A stretch of DNA of 64,000 nucleotides, from positions 1 to 64,000 of the forward strand of contig NZ_CP051180.1 of the NCBI RefSeq assembly GCF_012295575.1. The letters are read 5' to 3'. Positions 9,920-23,914 of the stretch are shown piece after piece; the stretch's first letter is position 1; each line of letters opens with the position of its first letter. The notes below the pieces were generated by a model, which worked only from the letters and a program-made list of their open reading frames with translations, was not told the origin of the DNA and did not search any database. A program made the position numbers and the translations under genes. Source of the DNA: Ferrimonas lipolytica. Lineage in GTDB: Bacteria > Pseudomonadota > Gammaproteobacteria > Enterobacterales > Shewanellaceae.

Positions 9920-11287
9920 ATGCACATTCATATTCTCGGGATCTGTGGCACCTTTATGGGCGGTTTAGCTCTTCTGGCGCGGCAGTTGGGTCACAAGGTA
10001 ACGGGCTCTGACGCCAACGTTTATCCACCCATGAGTACCCAACTCGAACAGCAAGGCATTGAATTGATCCAAGGCTTTGACCCCAGCCAGCTTGAGCCAC
10101 AACCTGACTTGGTGGTGATCGGCAACGCGATGAGTCGAGGCAACCCCTGTGTTGAAGCTGTGCTTGATCGCGGCATGGCGTACACCTCTGGACCGCAGTT
10201 TTTGTCGGAGCATATCCTTCCCGGCAAATGGGTATTGGCGGTATCAGGCACTCACGGTAAAACAACGACGGCGTCGATGTTGGCGTGGTTGCTAGAAGAT
10301 AATGGCTTAAACCCCAGTTTTCTGATTGGTGGTGTGGTGCGAGAGTTTGGTGTCTCTGCTCGGTTAACAGATGACCCATTCTTTGTGGTGGAGGCGGACG
10401 AATACGACAGTGCCTTTTTTGATAAGCGCTCTAAGTTTGTCCACTACCGTCCCCGAACGTTGGTTATCAACAATCTTGAATTCGATCATGCTGATATCTT
10501 TGACTCGCTCAAAGACATTCAGAAGCAGTTCCATCATTTGTTGCGAATGGTGCCAAGCACCGGTTTAGTGTTGCACCCCAATGAGGCTGCCATTGATGAA
10601 ACCCTAGCGATGGGATGCTGGAGCGAACAACAGCGATTGGGAGATGACCAACATTGGCAGACCAATAAGCTAAAGCCTGATGGCAGCGCATTTGAGGTTT
10701 ACCTAAAAGGGGAGCTACAGGGTACTGTTGAGTGGAACTTAATTGGCGATCATAACGTCAGCAATGCCTTGGCGGCACTAGCAGCTGCGCGACATGTTGG
10801 TGTTCGCCCCTTTGATGCTATTGCTAGTTTAATCAAGTTCCAAGGGCCGAAACGACGGATGGAGCTCAAAGCCGATATTGGTGGCATTAAGGTGTATGAC
10901 GATTTCGCCCACCATCCGACGGCAATCAACACCACCTTAACCGGACTGCGTAATCAATTGGGTGACAGTGGCCGTATCATCGCCGTATTAGAACCACGCT
11001 CCAATACCATGAAGCGCGGCGTGCATCAGCACACCCTCGCCGCTTCGTTGGCTCATGCTGATATCGCATACATGTTGCAGCCGCAAACCGTTGATTGGGA
11101 TGTCGGAGCAGCAATGGGCAATGGGCCAACACCAACGACAGTATTTGATAGTGTTGAGGCGATAGCTGATTCGCTGCTACGAATAAGTCGCAATGGAGAC
11201 CAAGTCGTTATAATGAGTAATGGCGGCTTTGGCGGCATCCACCAAACTGTGATAAATCGATTAAAGGACCTATATGCAAAAGCGTGA
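9920..11287 (+). CDS. mpl: UDP-MurNAc:L-Ala-gamma-D-Glu-meso-DAP ligase (murein peptide ligase)
   Basis: ATG 9920 ([15 protein letters not shown]) is chosen over an upstream TTG, since the family starts directly with this nucleotide-binding strand. The 455 residues contain the Mur-ligase ATP loop [12 protein letters not shown] (about residue 110), the [15 protein letters not shown] segment typical of Mpl rather than MurC, and the ligase C-terminal domain ([11 protein letters not shown]). Mpl reattaches recovered murein tripeptide to UDP-MurNAc in cell-wall recycling, in the cytoplasm. It overlaps ubiX by 14 bp, indicating one transcript with ubiX and probably hpt. Confidence 0.96.
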   Translation: MHIHILGICGTFMGGLALLARQLGHKVTGSDANVYPPMSTQLEQQGIELIQGFDPSQLEPQPDLVVIGNAMSRGNPCVEAVLDRGMAYTSGPQFLSEHILPGKWVLAVSGTHGKTTTASMLAWLLEDNGLNPSFLIGGVVREFGVSARLTDDPFFVVEADEYDSAFFDKRSKFVHYRPRTLVINNLEFDHADIFDSLKDIQKQFHHLLRMVPSTGLVLHPNEAAIDETLAMGCWSEQQRLGDDQHWQTNKLKPDGSAFEVYLKGELQGTVEWNLIGDHNVSNALAALAAARHVGVRPFDAIASLIKFQGPKRRMELKADIGGIKVYDDFAHHPTAINTTLTGLRNQLGDSGRIIAVLEPRSNTMKRGVHQHTLAASLAHADIAYMLQPQTVDWDVGAAMGNGPTPTTVFDSVEAIADSLLRISRNGDQVVIMSNGGFGGIHQTVINRLKDLYAKA

Positions 11288-11912
11288 GCAAGCCATCAGT
11301 TTGGCTTTTACCGGTGCTTCAGGTGCACCGTATGGGCTGCGCTTATTAGCCTGTCTGCTAGAATCCGGCTGCACCGTTCACCTAATGATCTCTGCTGCTG
11401 CCCGAGTGGTGTTGGTAGAGGAAGAAGGCATGAAGCTACCTGGATCCCCTGAGGCTTGTGAACGATTGCTTTCTGAGCGGATGAATGCGGCACCGGGGCA
11501 GTTGCGGGTATATGGCAAAGAGCAATGGTTCTCGCCTGTGGCCTCAGGCTCTGGCGCGCCACGCAAGATGGTTATTTGCCCATGTTCCACCGGAACCTTA
11601 GCGGCAGTAGCGACCGGAATGAGCAATAATTTAATCGAACGTGCGGCCGACGTGGTACTGAAAGAGCGTGGCAAGTTGCTATTGGTACCTAGAGAGACGC
11701 CGTTTAATAGCATTCATTTAGAACACATGCTGAAATTAAGTAACCTCGGTGCCGTTATTATGCCGGCGGCACCAGGGTTCTATCACCAGCCGCAATCGAT
11801 TGCCGATCTGGTGGATTTTATGGTGGCACGGATCTTAGACCACCTAGAAATAGAACATCACCTTAGCTCCCGATGGGGCTATGGAACCCCTACACAAATA
11901 GAAAATGCCTAA
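11274..11912 (+). CDS. ubiX: Flavin prenyltransferase UbiX
   Basis: The 212 residues have the UbiX/Pad1 fold signatures: the N-terminal [14 protein letters not shown] nucleotide loop, [13 protein letters not shown] in the middle and the [16 protein letters not shown] segment. The enzyme prenylates FMN with dimethylallyl phosphate, making the cofactor for the UbiD decarboxylase of ubiquinone synthesis. The ATG overlaps the last 14 bases of mpl, so translation is probably coupled. hpt follows 11 bp after its stop. Length and motifs are typical. Confidence 0.95.
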   Translation: MQKREQAISLAFTGASGAPYGLRLLACLLESGCTVHLMISAAARVVLVEEEGMKLPGSPEACERLLSERMNAAPGQLRVYGKEQWFSPVASGSGAPRKMVICPCSTGTLAAVATGMSNNLIERAADVVLKERGKLLLVPRETPFNSIHLEHMLKLSNLGAVIMPAAPGFYHQPQSIADLVDFMVARILDHLEIEHHLSSRWGYGTPTQIENA

Positions 11913-11923
11913 GGCGAGTAATA

Positions 11924-12463
11924 ATGAGTAAATTTAACGAAGTAACCTATGAAGTGATGATCTCTGAACAGGAGATTGGTGAGACGTTAGATACGCTAGC
12001 AGCGGAAATTAACAGTGAATACGCCGGCGTAGACAATCTGCTACTGGTTGGTTTGTTAAAAGGCTCTGTGGTTGTTATGACTGATTTGGCACGTCGTTTA
12101 TCTGGTGATGTGCACTTTGATTTCATGACTGCATCTTCCTATCACGGTGGCACCGAATCCACTGGTGACGTTAAGATCGTAATGGATCTGGCCAACAGCA
12201 TCCGTGGTCGTCACGTGCTGTTAGTAGAAGACATCATCGATACTGGCCGTACCTTGTCTAAAGTACGCGAACTGCTGTTAAGTCGTGGTCCTGCTAGTCT
12301 GAAGATCTGTACCTTTTTAGATAAGCCATCGCGTCGTGTAGTTGAAGTGCCAGTGGATTTCGTTGGCCGTGAAATTGAAGATGAATTCGTGGTTGGCTAC
12401 GGCTTAGATTACGCCGAAAGCTTCCGTCAGTTACCTTATATCGCCAAGGTTAACCCTGCTTAA
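11924..12463 (+). CDS. hpt: Hypoxanthine phosphoribosyltransferase
   Basis: ATG 11924 follows the Shine-Dalgarno AAGGCGAG and gives 179 residues, the usual length; an earlier in-frame start inside ubiX is not supported. The PRPP-binding signature VLLVEDIIDTGRTL is intact (about residues 103-116), as is the LLKGSVVVMTDLARR segment. The enzyme salvages hypoxanthine (and guanine) to nucleotides in the cytoplasm. It is the last gene of the mpl-ubiX-hpt run and ends at a strong terminator. Confidence 0.96.
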   Translation: MSKFNEVTYEVMISEQEIGETLDTLAAEINSEYAGVDNLLLVGLLKGSVVVMTDLARRLSGDVHFDFMTASSYHGGTESTGDVKIVMDLANSIRGRHVLLVEDIIDTGRTLSKVRELLLSRGPASLKICTFLDKPSRRVVEVPVDFVGREIEDEFVVGYGLDYAESFRQLPYIAKVNPA

Positions 12464-12480
12464 TTCGAGTATTTAAGCAT

Positions 12481-12509
12481 TAAAAAAGCCTCCGTATGGA
12501 GGCTTTTTT
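12481..12509. terminator. Bidirectional terminator between hpt and bamD
   Basis: AAAAAAGCCTCC and GGAGGCTTTTTT form a stem with a GTAT loop and A/T runs on both sides, serving the convergent hpt and bamD genes. Confidence 0.9.
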
Positions 12510-12529
12510 GCTGAGTAACCGAGCGCCGC

Positions 12530-13300
12530 TTATTGCGCGTAGCGATTGTCAGGGAAGTTAGTGGCTAGTACGTTTTTGGCATTGGCCATCAAGGTATCCT
12601 GTTTCAACTTTTCGTAGGAGATAACCATGATCTCCAGTGCGCGCTCCGCTGATGGGGTATCGCCAAAGGTTTCCATAATCTGCTGCGCACGGTTGGCTGC
12701 GGCAACCCAGGTATCAACGCTGACGTAATATTCGGCAACCTGTAGATGGAATCGCGCTAAGCGATTTTTCAGCATGATCATGCGCTGTTGAGCGTCTGGG
12801 CTGTAACGTGAGTTTGGAAAGGTCTTAAGCAGTTTTTCAAAGTCGCGGAACGCTTCCATTGCTGCTGACGGATCACGGTCGCTACGATCGATACCAACCA
12901 TTTCGTGGAACATGTACTCGTCAGATTGCATGTTGGTTAAGCCACGCATGTAATAGACGTAATCGATGTCTTTATGGGTTGGGTTTAAACGCACAAAACG
13001 GTCAATGTTGGCCAAAGCATTCGCGCTATCTTCTAACTTGTAGTATGAGAAGATAAGGTCTAGCTGTACTTGAGTTTTGTGTGCTCCGAATGGGTAGCGG
13101 CTATCAAGTGTTTCTAGTATTTGAGTTGCTTTGGTGAAGTTGCCAAGCTCCATGGCCGTACGCGCGTCTTGGTAAAGACCTTCTGGGCTCTTGTTTTCAA
13201 CTTGCTCAGTAAAGTGCTCATCCCCTTGGGAGTTTGAGCACCCACTGACCATTACAATACAGCCGATGGCCAGCAAAAATGAAGCAGTAAGATTACGCAT
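12530..13300 (-). CDS. bamD: Outer-membrane assembly lipoprotein BamD
   Basis: The 256 residues begin with a lipoprotein signal ending in VSGC (lipid-bearing Cys near residue 21). Five TPR-like repeats follow (for example GNFTKATQILETLDSRYPFG, RVNPTHKDIDYVYYMRGL-like segments and FPNSRYSPDAQQRM), as in BamD/ComL. BamD is the essential peripheral lipoprotein of the BAM complex that folds beta-barrel proteins into the outer membrane. The gene is divergent from rluD across a 121-bp gap, the same arrangement as yfiO-rluD in enterobacteria. Confidence 0.95.
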   Translation of the reverse strand: MRNLTASFLLAIGCIVMVSGCSNSQGDEHFTEQVENKSPEGLYQDARTAMELGNFTKATQILETLDSRYPFGAHKTQVQLDLIFSYYKLEDSANALANIDRFVRLNPTHKDIDYVYYMRGLTNMQSDEYMFHEMVGIDRSDRDPSAAMEAFRDFEKLLKTFPNSRYSPDAQQRMIMLKNRLARFHLQVAEYYVSVDTWVAAANRAQQIMETFGDTPSAERALEIMVISYEKLKQDTLMANAKNVLATNFPDNRYAQ

Positions 13301-13421
13301 GCGTGGTGTTGATCCCTAAACAGGCCGTGCTTGTTAACGGCAAAAAGCGATAAAATGCAGTTCGAGCGATTCTAACAGAACTGATAATGAATTCGAGCCT
13401 TTCCGGACGAAGCCAGAGACT

Positions 13422-14393
13422 ATGACGCAAAATATTGAATTAAAAGGAAACATTTCCGAATCCCAACTAGGGCAACGACTGGACCAGGCGTTGGCGGAGT
13501 GTTTTCCAGACTACTCACGTAGTCGTATTAAAGAGTGGATCCTGGCCGAAAAGGTTCAACTGGACGGCAAAATTGCGGCAAAACCACGAGAAAAAGTGGT
13601 TGGTGGCGAAGAAATTTTGATCCAAACCCAGTTGGAAGAGGAGGTTTCCTCTCGACCACAAGATATCCCGTTGGATGTTATCTACGAAGATGAAGATATC
13701 TTGGTAATCAACAAACCAACTGATTTTGTGGTGCACCCAGGTGCAGGTAACCACGACGGTACTATCTTGAATGCCTTGCTTTACCATTACCCAGAGATCG
13801 TTAATGTTCCTCGTGCTGGCATCGTGCACCGCTTGGACAAAGACACCACCGGTTTGATGGTGGTGGCTAAAACGGTTCCAGCTCAAACGCACTTAGTGGC
13901 ACAACTTCAAGCGCGCGAAATTACTCGTGAATATGAAGCGATTGCCTGCGGCATGATGACTGCTGGTGGCAGCGTTGATGAACCTATTGGTCGTCACCCA
14001 CAACGACGCACTCACATGGCGGTAACAGAGCTTGGTAAAGAGGCGGTAACGCACTATCGAGTTAAAGAGAAATTTCGTTCACACACCTTACTGCGCTTGC
14101 GTTTGGAATCTGGCCGTACTCACCAGATTCGTGTTCATATGGCGCACTTAGGTTACCCATTGATCGGTGATCCGCTGTATCTGGGCCGCCCACGCCCGTT
14201 GCGCGGTGCAAGCGAAGAACTGCGCAACACCATGCGTAACTTCGGCCGTCAGGCCCTGCATGCGGCAATGTTGCGCCTTGAGCACCCTATCACAGGCCAG
14301 ATGATGCAATGGCAAGCGCCAATCCCAGAAGATATGCAGCGCCTAACTGCGTTGTTACGTGACGATACCGCTGAGCAGGGTATGGATTACTAA
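13422..14393 (+). CDS. rluD: 23S rRNA pseudouridine(1911/1915/1917) synthase
   Basis: The 323 residues comprise an N-terminal S4 domain (about 15-80: QRLDQALAECFPDYSRSRIKEWI) and a RluA-family catalytic domain with the signature HRLDKDTTG, whose Asp is the catalytic residue (about 138). The motif GRTHQIRVHMAHLGYP follows. RluD modifies helix 69 of 23S rRNA. Its position divergent from bamD and ahead of pgeF and clpB is the conserved gammaproteobacterial order, which supports RluD over its paralogues. Its stop and the pgeF start overlap as TAATG. Confidence 0.95.
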   Translation: MTQNIELKGNISESQLGQRLDQALAECFPDYSRSRIKEWILAEKVQLDGKIAAKPREKVVGGEEILIQTQLEEEVSSRPQDIPLDVIYEDEDILVINKPTDFVVHPGAGNHDGTILNALLYHYPEIVNVPRAGIVHRLDKDTTGLMVVAKTVPAQTHLVAQLQAREITREYEAIACGMMTAGGSVDEPIGRHPQRRTHMAVTELGKEAVTHYRVKEKFRSHTLLRLRLESGRTHQIRVHMAHLGYPLIGDPLYLGRPRPLRGASEELRNTMRNFGRQALHAAMLRLEHPITGQMMQWQAPIPEDMQRLTALLRDDTAEQGMDY

Positions 14394-15130
14394 TGTGGTT
14401 GCGCCCAGATTGGCCCGCACCAAGTAATGTTGTCGCCCTTTCGACCTGCCGTTACGGCGGTGTGTCGAGTGGTGATTATCGCGGGCTAAATTTGGGCATG
14501 CATGTTGAAGACGATGCCGCAGCGGTTGTAGCAAACCGACGCTTGTTGCAACAACAGCTTCCTACCGGTGCTCACGTTCAGTGGCTTGAGCAGGTGCACG
14601 GCACTGCCGTTGTTCAGTTACCTCTATCTGCACCTGCATCGGTGCCCACAGCAGATGCCAGTTTTACTCAGGCAGCGAATCAATTTTGTTGTGTTATGAC
14701 CGCAGATTGTTTGCCGCTGTTGCTTTGTAATCGAGCAGGTACTCAAGTTGCGGCCGTGCACGCGGGTTGGCGTGGGTTGCAGGCTGGGATTATCGAACAA
14801 ACAGTACAGCAATTTAGCACCGATGTTGCTGATGTTTTGGTATGGCTAGGGCCGGCTATTGGCCCGAGTTGTTTTGAGGTCGGCGCCGAGGTTCGTCAGG
14901 CTTTCATTGAACATTCTACTTCGGCTGAAAGCGCGTTTACGCCGTCTGGTGAACGCTATCTTGCCGATATTTATCAATTGGCACGACAGCGTTTAGCTCA
15001 GTCTGGCATACGTCATATATATGGTGGTGAGCACTGTACCGTTAGTGACCCATCCCGCTTCTACTCCTTTCGGCGCAATGGCACAACCGGGCGTCAAGCC
15101 ACACTGATCGGCATCAATTCAAACGCTTGA
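14393..15130 (+). CDS. pgeF: Laccase-domain (YfiH/PgeF family) protein
   Basis: The 245 residues carry the conserved metal-site motifs of the family: AAVHAGWRGL (about residues 121-130), MTADCLPLLL upstream and IGPSCFEVG downstream. Members have been reported as peptidoglycan-editing factor, purine nucleoside phosphorylase or polyphenol oxidase. The His-Cys-His zinc site looks intact. It overlaps the rluD stop by one base, so it is probably translationally coupled to it. The clpB heat-shock promoter begins within its last codons. Confidence 0.92.
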   Translation: MWLRPDWPAPSNVVALSTCRYGGVSSGDYRGLNLGMHVEDDAAAVVANRRLLQQQLPTGAHVQWLEQVHGTAVVQLPLSAPASVPTADASFTQAANQFCCVMTADCLPLLLCNRAGTQVAAVHAGWRGLQAGIIEQTVQQFSTDVADVLVWLGPAIGPSCFEVGAEVRQAFIEHSTSAESAFTPSGERYLADIYQLARQRLAQSGIRHIYGGEHCTVSDPSRFYSFRRNGTTGRQATLIGINSNA

Positions 15131-15154
15131 AATATACTCACTCCATCCCCACTT
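15126..15154 (+). promoter_or_regulatory. Sigma-32 (heat-shock) promoter of clpB
   Basis: CTTGAA (15126-15131) is separated by 15 bp from CCCCACTT (15147-15154). This matches the RpoH pattern CTTGAA-N11-16-CCCCATnT with one or two differences. It overlaps the pgeF stop codon and lies 35 bp before the clpB ATG. Confidence 0.8.
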
Positions 15155-15188
15155 AGTGCTGTAGTACCGAGATGGGAGGAGTCACACC

Positions 15189-17762
15189 ATGCGTTTAGAC
15201 CGAATGACCAATAAGTTCCAGCAAGCGATATCAGAAGCTCAATCGCTGGCGTTAGGACAAGATCATCAATACATCGAACCAAGCCATATTATGTTGGCAC
15301 TGTTGCAACAGCAGGGTAGTAGCATTAAGCCACTGTTGCAGTTGATTAAGGTAGATGCTGAACAATTACGTCAATCACTCCAGCAATCCCTAAATCGTGC
15401 CCCTAAAGTCAGTGGCAGTGATGTCGATGTGCAGCTTTCTCGCGACACCATCAAAGCCCTGAATCAATGCGACAAACTATCGCAACAACGCAACGAGCAG
15501 TTCATCTCCTCAGAGCTGTTTGTATTAGCGCTACTGCAGGCTAAAGGTGATGTTGGCCAGTTGCTCAGTCAGCAAGGTGTTAGCGAGAAGAAACTGGAAG
15601 AGGCGATTGCCTCGGTGCGCGGTGGCAGTGGTGTCGATAGTGCTAATGCTGAAGATCAACGTCAGTCCTTGGCGAAGTACACCATCGATCTAAATGAACG
15701 TGCCGAAGCGGGTAAACTTGACCCGGTAATCGGGCGTGACGATGAGATCCGTCGCACCATTCAAGTTCTGCAGCGCCGTAGCAAAAACAATCCAGTACTA
15801 ATTGGTGAACCTGGTGTAGGTAAAACAGCCATCATCGAAGGCTTGGCACAGCGTATCGTCAATGGCGAGGTGCCTGAGGGGTTAAAAGACAAACGCGTAT
15901 TGTCTCTCGATATGGGAGCGCTTCTTGCCGGAGCAAAATACCGTGGTGAGTTTGAGGAGCGGCTCAAAGCGGTGCTGCAGGAATTATCCCAAGAGGAAGG
16001 GCGTGTCATCCTGTTTATCGATGAGCTACATACCATGGTGGGCGCCGGTAAATCCGATGGCGCTATGGATGCGGGTAATATGTTGAAACCAGCACTGGCT
16101 CGAGGCGAGTTGCATTGTGTCGGTGCCACGACCCTAGACGAATATCGCCAGTATGTAGAGAAAGACGCAGCACTTGAACGCCGGTTCCAAAAGGTATTGG
16201 TAGACGAACCTTCTGTTGAAGATACCATCGCTATCTTGCGTGGTCTGAAAGAGCGTTATGAGTTACACCATAATGTTGAGATCACCGATCCTGCTATCGT
16301 TGCTGCGGCAACCTTGTCTCATCGCTATGTGTCTGACCGCAAATTGCCAGACAAAGCCATCGATCTGATTGATGAAGCAGCATCCAGTATTCGGTTGGAT
16401 ATCGACTCCAAGCCGGAATCACTTGATCGGTTGGAGCGGCGCATCATTCAGCTTAAGTTGGAAGAGCAAGCGTTACAAAAAGAGAGTGATGATGGCAGTC
16501 GCAAACGTCTGGATACATTACAAGCCCAACTGAATGAACTGGAGCGAGAGTTTGCTGAGCTGGATGAGATTTGGCGCGGTGAAAAAGCAGCGCTGGCGGG
16601 AACCCACTATATCAAGGCCGATCTTGACAAAGCGCGGCAAGAACTTGAGGTCGCGCGAAGAGCGTCTGATCTCCAGCGTATGTCTGAACTGCAATACGGC
16701 CAGATCCCAGACTTAGAGAAACAACTCGATTTAGCAGCACAAGCTGAGATGCAAGAGATGACTCTGCTCAAGAATAAGGTGACTGACGCAGAGATCGCTG
16801 AAGTACTGGCAAAGGCGACCGGTATTCCGGTAGCTAATATGCTCGAAGGCGAGCGGGCTAAGCTGCTGCGTATGGAAGATAACCTCCATCAGCGGGTGAT
16901 TGGTCAAGCGGAAGCGGTTGATGCGGTATCTAATGCTATTCGCCGCAGTCGCGCTGGTTTATCCGATCCTGGGCAACCTATTGGTTCGTTCCTATTTCTT
17001 GGCCCTACCGGTGTTGGTAAAACTGAACTGTCTAAAGCGCTGGCACAGTTTATGTTTGATACCGACGATGCCATGGTGCGGATAGATATGTCTGAGTTCA
17101 TGGAGAAACACTCAGTCGCGCGCTTAGTTGGTGCACCTCCTGGTTATGTCGGTTATGAAGAAGGGGGCTATCTAACTGAGGCGGTGCGTCGCAAGCCATA
17201 TTCGGTGATCTTGCTTGATGAAGTTGAAAAAGCACACCCAGATGTATTCAACATTCTATTGCAGGTGTTAGACGATGGACGTTTGACTGATGGTCAGGGT
17301 CGAACCGTTGATTTTCGCAATACCGTTATCATCATGACCTCAAACCTTGGTTCTGCCCAGATCCAGCAACACCATGGAGAGTTGGAGTACGATGATCTTA
17401 AGCAGATTGTTCAAGATGCGTTGTTACAACAGTTCCGGCCTGAGTTTTTAAACCGAGTGGATGAAACCGTAGTATTCCATCCATTGGCGCAAGAGCAGAT
17501 TGCCAACATCGCCGCGATTCAGATACAGCAGCTGGTTGAGCGCTTGGCAGATAAAGATTATGTACTGGAATTGGCGCCTGATGCATTAACGCTCTTAGCT
17601 AGCGCTGGTTTCGACCCCGTTTATGGCGCGCGGCCATTAAAGCGTGTGATTCAGCAGCGTCTGGAAAATCCGCTGGCACAAAAGTTGTTATCGGCCGAGT
17701 TACTTCCCAACTTACCGATACGGGTCTGTGTCGGAGCCGATGGACTTGAATTTACACAGTAA
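15189..17762 (+). CDS. clpB: ATP-dependent disaggregase chaperone ClpB
   Basis: The 857 residues are the normal ClpB length. An N-terminal Clp repeat domain (to ~145) leads to AAA-1 with Walker [10 protein letters not shown] and Walker [10 protein letters not shown], a long coiled-coil middle domain (about 405-530) that distinguishes ClpB from ClpA/C, and AAA-2 with [13 protein letters not shown] and the arginine-finger region. ClpB rescues aggregated proteins with DnaK in the cytoplasm. A sigma-32 promoter directly upstream indicates heat-shock induction. A strong terminator follows. Confidence 0.98.
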   Translation: MRLDRMTNKFQQAISEAQSLALGQDHQYIEPSHIMLALLQQQGSSIKPLLQLIKVDAEQLRQSLQQSLNRAPKVSGSDVDVQLSRDTIKALNQCDKLSQQRNEQFISSELFVLALLQAKGDVGQLLSQQGVSEKKLEEAIASVRGGSGVDSANAEDQRQSLAKYTIDLNERAEAGKLDPVIGRDDEIRRTIQVLQRRSKNNPVLIGEPGVGKTAIIEGLAQRIVNGEVPEGLKDKRVLSLDMGALLAGAKYRGEFEERLKAVLQELSQEEGRVILFIDELHTMVGAGKSDGAMDAGNMLKPALARGELHCVGATTLDEYRQYVEKDAALERRFQKVLVDEPSVEDTIAILRGLKERYELHHNVEITDPAIVAAATLSHRYVSDRKLPDKAIDLIDEAASSIRLDIDSKPESLDRLERRIIQLKLEEQALQKESDDGSRKRLDTLQAQLNELEREFAELDEIWRGEKAALAGTHYIKADLDKARQELEVARRASDLQRMSELQYGQIPDLEKQLDLAAQAEMQEMTLLKNKVTDAEIAEVLAKATGIPVANMLEGERAKLLRMEDNLHQRVIGQAEAVDAVSNAIRRSRAGLSDPGQPIGSFLFLGPTGVGKTELSKALAQFMFDTDDAMVRIDMSEFMEKHSVARLVGAPPGYVGYEEGGYLTEAVRRKPYSVILLDEVEKAHPDVFNILLQVLDDGRLTDGQGRTVDFRNTVIIMTSNLGSAQIQQHHGELEYDDLKQIVQDALLQQFRPEFLNRVDETVVFHPLAQEQIANIAAIQIQQLVERLADKDYVLELAPDALTLLASAGFDPVYGARPLKRVIQQRLENPLAQKLLSAELLPNLPIRVCVGADGLEFTQ

Positions 17763-17776
17763 TCGCTTTTAAACAG

Positions 17777-17808
17777 AAAAAAGCACAGTCACAGGGCTGT
17801 GCTTTTTT
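17777..17808 (+). terminator. Terminator after clpB
   Basis: AAAAAAGCACAG and CTGTGCTTTTTT pair around a TCACAGG-type loop, 15 bp past the clpB stop. Confidence 0.9.
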
Positions 17809-17883
17809 GATCGTATTGACTCGCGTCAGCGTAAGAACGTTGCTAAATGTTAAGCGACAGCGTTGTAGAGAGAGGGTAAATCA

Positions 17884-18177
17884 ATGAAGGCAGTAATCGT
17901 AACGGCCATCGTTTTGATGGCCACACCAATGACTACATTTGCAACTGGTGGCGGAGGAGGTGGTGGCTACACCAAGGAATTTGCTCCGGGCTACTATAAT
18001 GTCACCGAAAAAAGTATGGATGTTGCAGCATCCTCGGCTCTTGTTGGCCAACAAGGAGCTTCGAGTGCTGATATCAACACCTTGCTAGAACAAGAACCAA
18101 CCGCAGCCGGAGAGAAACAGAAAGCACATCATGACAAACACCACAAATGTACATGTGAAGACGGCATCCAGAACTAG
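17884..18177 (+). CDS. Small secreted Gly/His/Cys protein of unknown function
   Basis: The 97 residues start at an ATG preceded by GAGAGGG. An N-terminal signal peptide (basic start, hydrophobic core, likely cleavage after TTFA near residue 21) is followed by a seven-glycine run, a short acidic middle and a His/Lys/Cys-rich tail (HHDKHHKCTCED). The tail could bind a transition metal or form a disulfide. The gene stands alone between clpB and the rRNA operon, with its own terminator. I do not recognise the family. The signal peptide, ribosome site and terminator argue that it is real. Confidence 0.65.
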   Translation: MKAVIVTAIVLMATPMTTFATGGGGGGGYTKEFAPGYYNVTEKSMDVAASSALVGQQGASSADINTLLEQEPTAAGEKQKAHHDKHHKCTCEDGIQN

Positions 18178-18214
18178 CCTGAGTTTGTATTATTTTCTAG
18201 AAAGTAACGTGTTA

Positions 18215-18239
18215 GTGCAGTCTCAGGGCTGCGCTTTTT
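18215..18239 (+). terminator. Terminator of the small secreted protein gene
   Basis: GTGCAG and CTGCGC pair (one G-T) around TCTCAGGG and are followed by TTTTT. It resembles the clpB terminator in sequence. Confidence 0.65.
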
Positions 18240-18406
18240 GCTTCTGTTGATGCCCTGGTTAAAACAAACAATATTTGTTCAGCTAGTTATCATTTAAAAA
18301 CGTTGAAAAAAGAGTCATAAAATCGCCACTAAAGTACGATTCATGGTCTAGAATGATTAGTCTGTTCGGTTTGTCATCAGTTAGTCATTTACTTGTGATT
18401 CAGGCC

Positions 18407-18434
18407 TTGCACTTAAGTGAGCGCTCCCTATAAT
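18407..18434 (+). promoter_or_regulatory. rRNA operon promoter P1
   Basis: TTGCAC (18407-18412), a 16-bp spacer and TATAAT (18429-18434) are followed by the GC-rich discriminator GCGCAT. AT-rich DNA upstream (18250-18400) could serve as UP element. Confidence 0.8.
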
Positions 18435-18520
18435 GCGCATCTGTCGACGGGGCACAGTCACTTACCAAGTAAGTCGCTGAGCATTAAATCGACACTCGGA
18501 AAAGCCTTTAAAAATAGAGC

Positions 18521-18548
18521 TTGACGGGGAAATAGGAAAGCGTATTAT
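18521..18548 (+). promoter_or_regulatory. rRNA operon promoter P2
   Basis: TTGACG (18521-18526), a 16-bp spacer and TATTAT (18543-18548) lie about 190 bp before 16S, the usual tandem arrangement of rrn promoters. Confidence 0.75.
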
Positions 18549-18588
18549 ACGCCTCCTGCTTCGGCAACGAAGCCAAGTTCGCAAGAAC

Positions 18589-18601
18589 TGCTCTTTAACA
18601 A
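18589..18601 (+). promoter_or_regulatory. rrn boxA antitermination site
   Basis: TGCTCTTTAACAA matches the boxA consensus in the 16S leader. A second version, GCTCTTTAAAAA, occurs in the spacer near 20400. Confidence 0.85.
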
Positions 18602-18737
18602 TTTGTCAGACAATCTGTGTGGGCACTCACGTAGAATTGAGAAATCATCATTTTCTCGATATTTACTGAGTGACTATACGAAATTCAGTATTCATTGAGT
18701 GTCTAGCTCTTAGGAGTTGGACAAAAAATCAAATCTT

Positions 18738-20294
<1,557 letters not shown>

Positions 20295-20610
20295 AACGAC
20301 ATGATTACTTGTTTTGCGCTGAGTGTTCACACAGATTGTCTGAAATCATTAAGTCTTTGACTTAATGATTTTGGCTCGTTGTTCATTTATGAATGACATG
20401 CTCTTTAAAAATTTGGAAAGCTGATAAAATTTTCTCGAGAAACTGTAAGAGTTTCTAAATAAACAATCTTACAAGTGTCTAAAGATATCCGGCGTTACAC
20501 CTCCTACCCGGAGCGTGTAACTAACGAAAACATTTGGTTGCGGCATATTACTAACAATGACTTGCAAGTTATTGTCAGTATTGCGAAAGCAAGACCCCTT
20601 GGGGTTGTAT
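20295..20610 (+). other. 16S-23S spacer without tRNA gene
   Basis: The 316-bp spacer contains boxA (near 20400) and the 5' half of the 23S processing stem. No tRNA-Ile, -Ala or -Glu is visible: there is no T-loop GGTTCGAATCC-type segment or CCA end. Confidence 0.8.
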
Positions 20611-23499
<2,889 letters not shown>

Positions 23500-23578
23500 A
23501 CAACACCCAAGTGGTTTTGCGGATATCGCAGAGCTTGTGAGATTGTAGAGAAAGTCAGCTTACCAAATTTACGTTTTT

Positions 23579-23696
23579 TGTCTGATGACAATAGCGCTGT
23601 GGCCCCACCTGATCCCATGCCGAACTCAGTAGTGAAACGCAGTTGCGCCGATGGTAGTGTGGGAGTTCCCATGTGAGAGTAGGTCATCGTCAGACA
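23579..23696 (+). rRNA. rrf: 5S ribosomal RNA
   Basis: About 118 nt, closed by TGTCTGATGAC pairing with GTCATCGTCAGACA. The conserved CCATGCCGAACTCAGTAGTG segment is present. It lies 79 bp after 23S. Confidence 0.96.
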
Positions 23697-23707
23697 CTTA
23701 TTTAGAG

Positions 23708-23737
23708 AAAGCCCGTTCCGAAAGGAACGGGCTTTTT
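23708..23737 (+). terminator. First rrn terminator
   Basis: AAAGCCCGTTCC and GGAACGGGCTTTTT close a GAAA tetraloop immediately after 5S. Confidence 0.93.
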
Positions 23738-23795
23738 CGTATCTGCGCCAAAATAATTGAGGCTGCCACGACATGAGGCAGGCTGCAGTTAGCTC

Positions 23796-23824
23796 AAAGC
23801 CCGCCCCGAAAGGAGCGGGCTTTT
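23796..23824 (+). terminator. Second rrn terminator
   Basis: AAAGCCCGCCCC and GGAGCGGGCTTTT close another GAAA loop, 60 bp after the first; a near-duplicate back-up terminator. Confidence 0.85.
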
Positions 23825-23914
23825 GTCATTTATGATTTTTGCAAACATGTTCGCTTAGACGGATATGGCGGTGTCATAAGGGAGGAGATAATAGGGCTAG
23901 CATATAGTGCTCTA

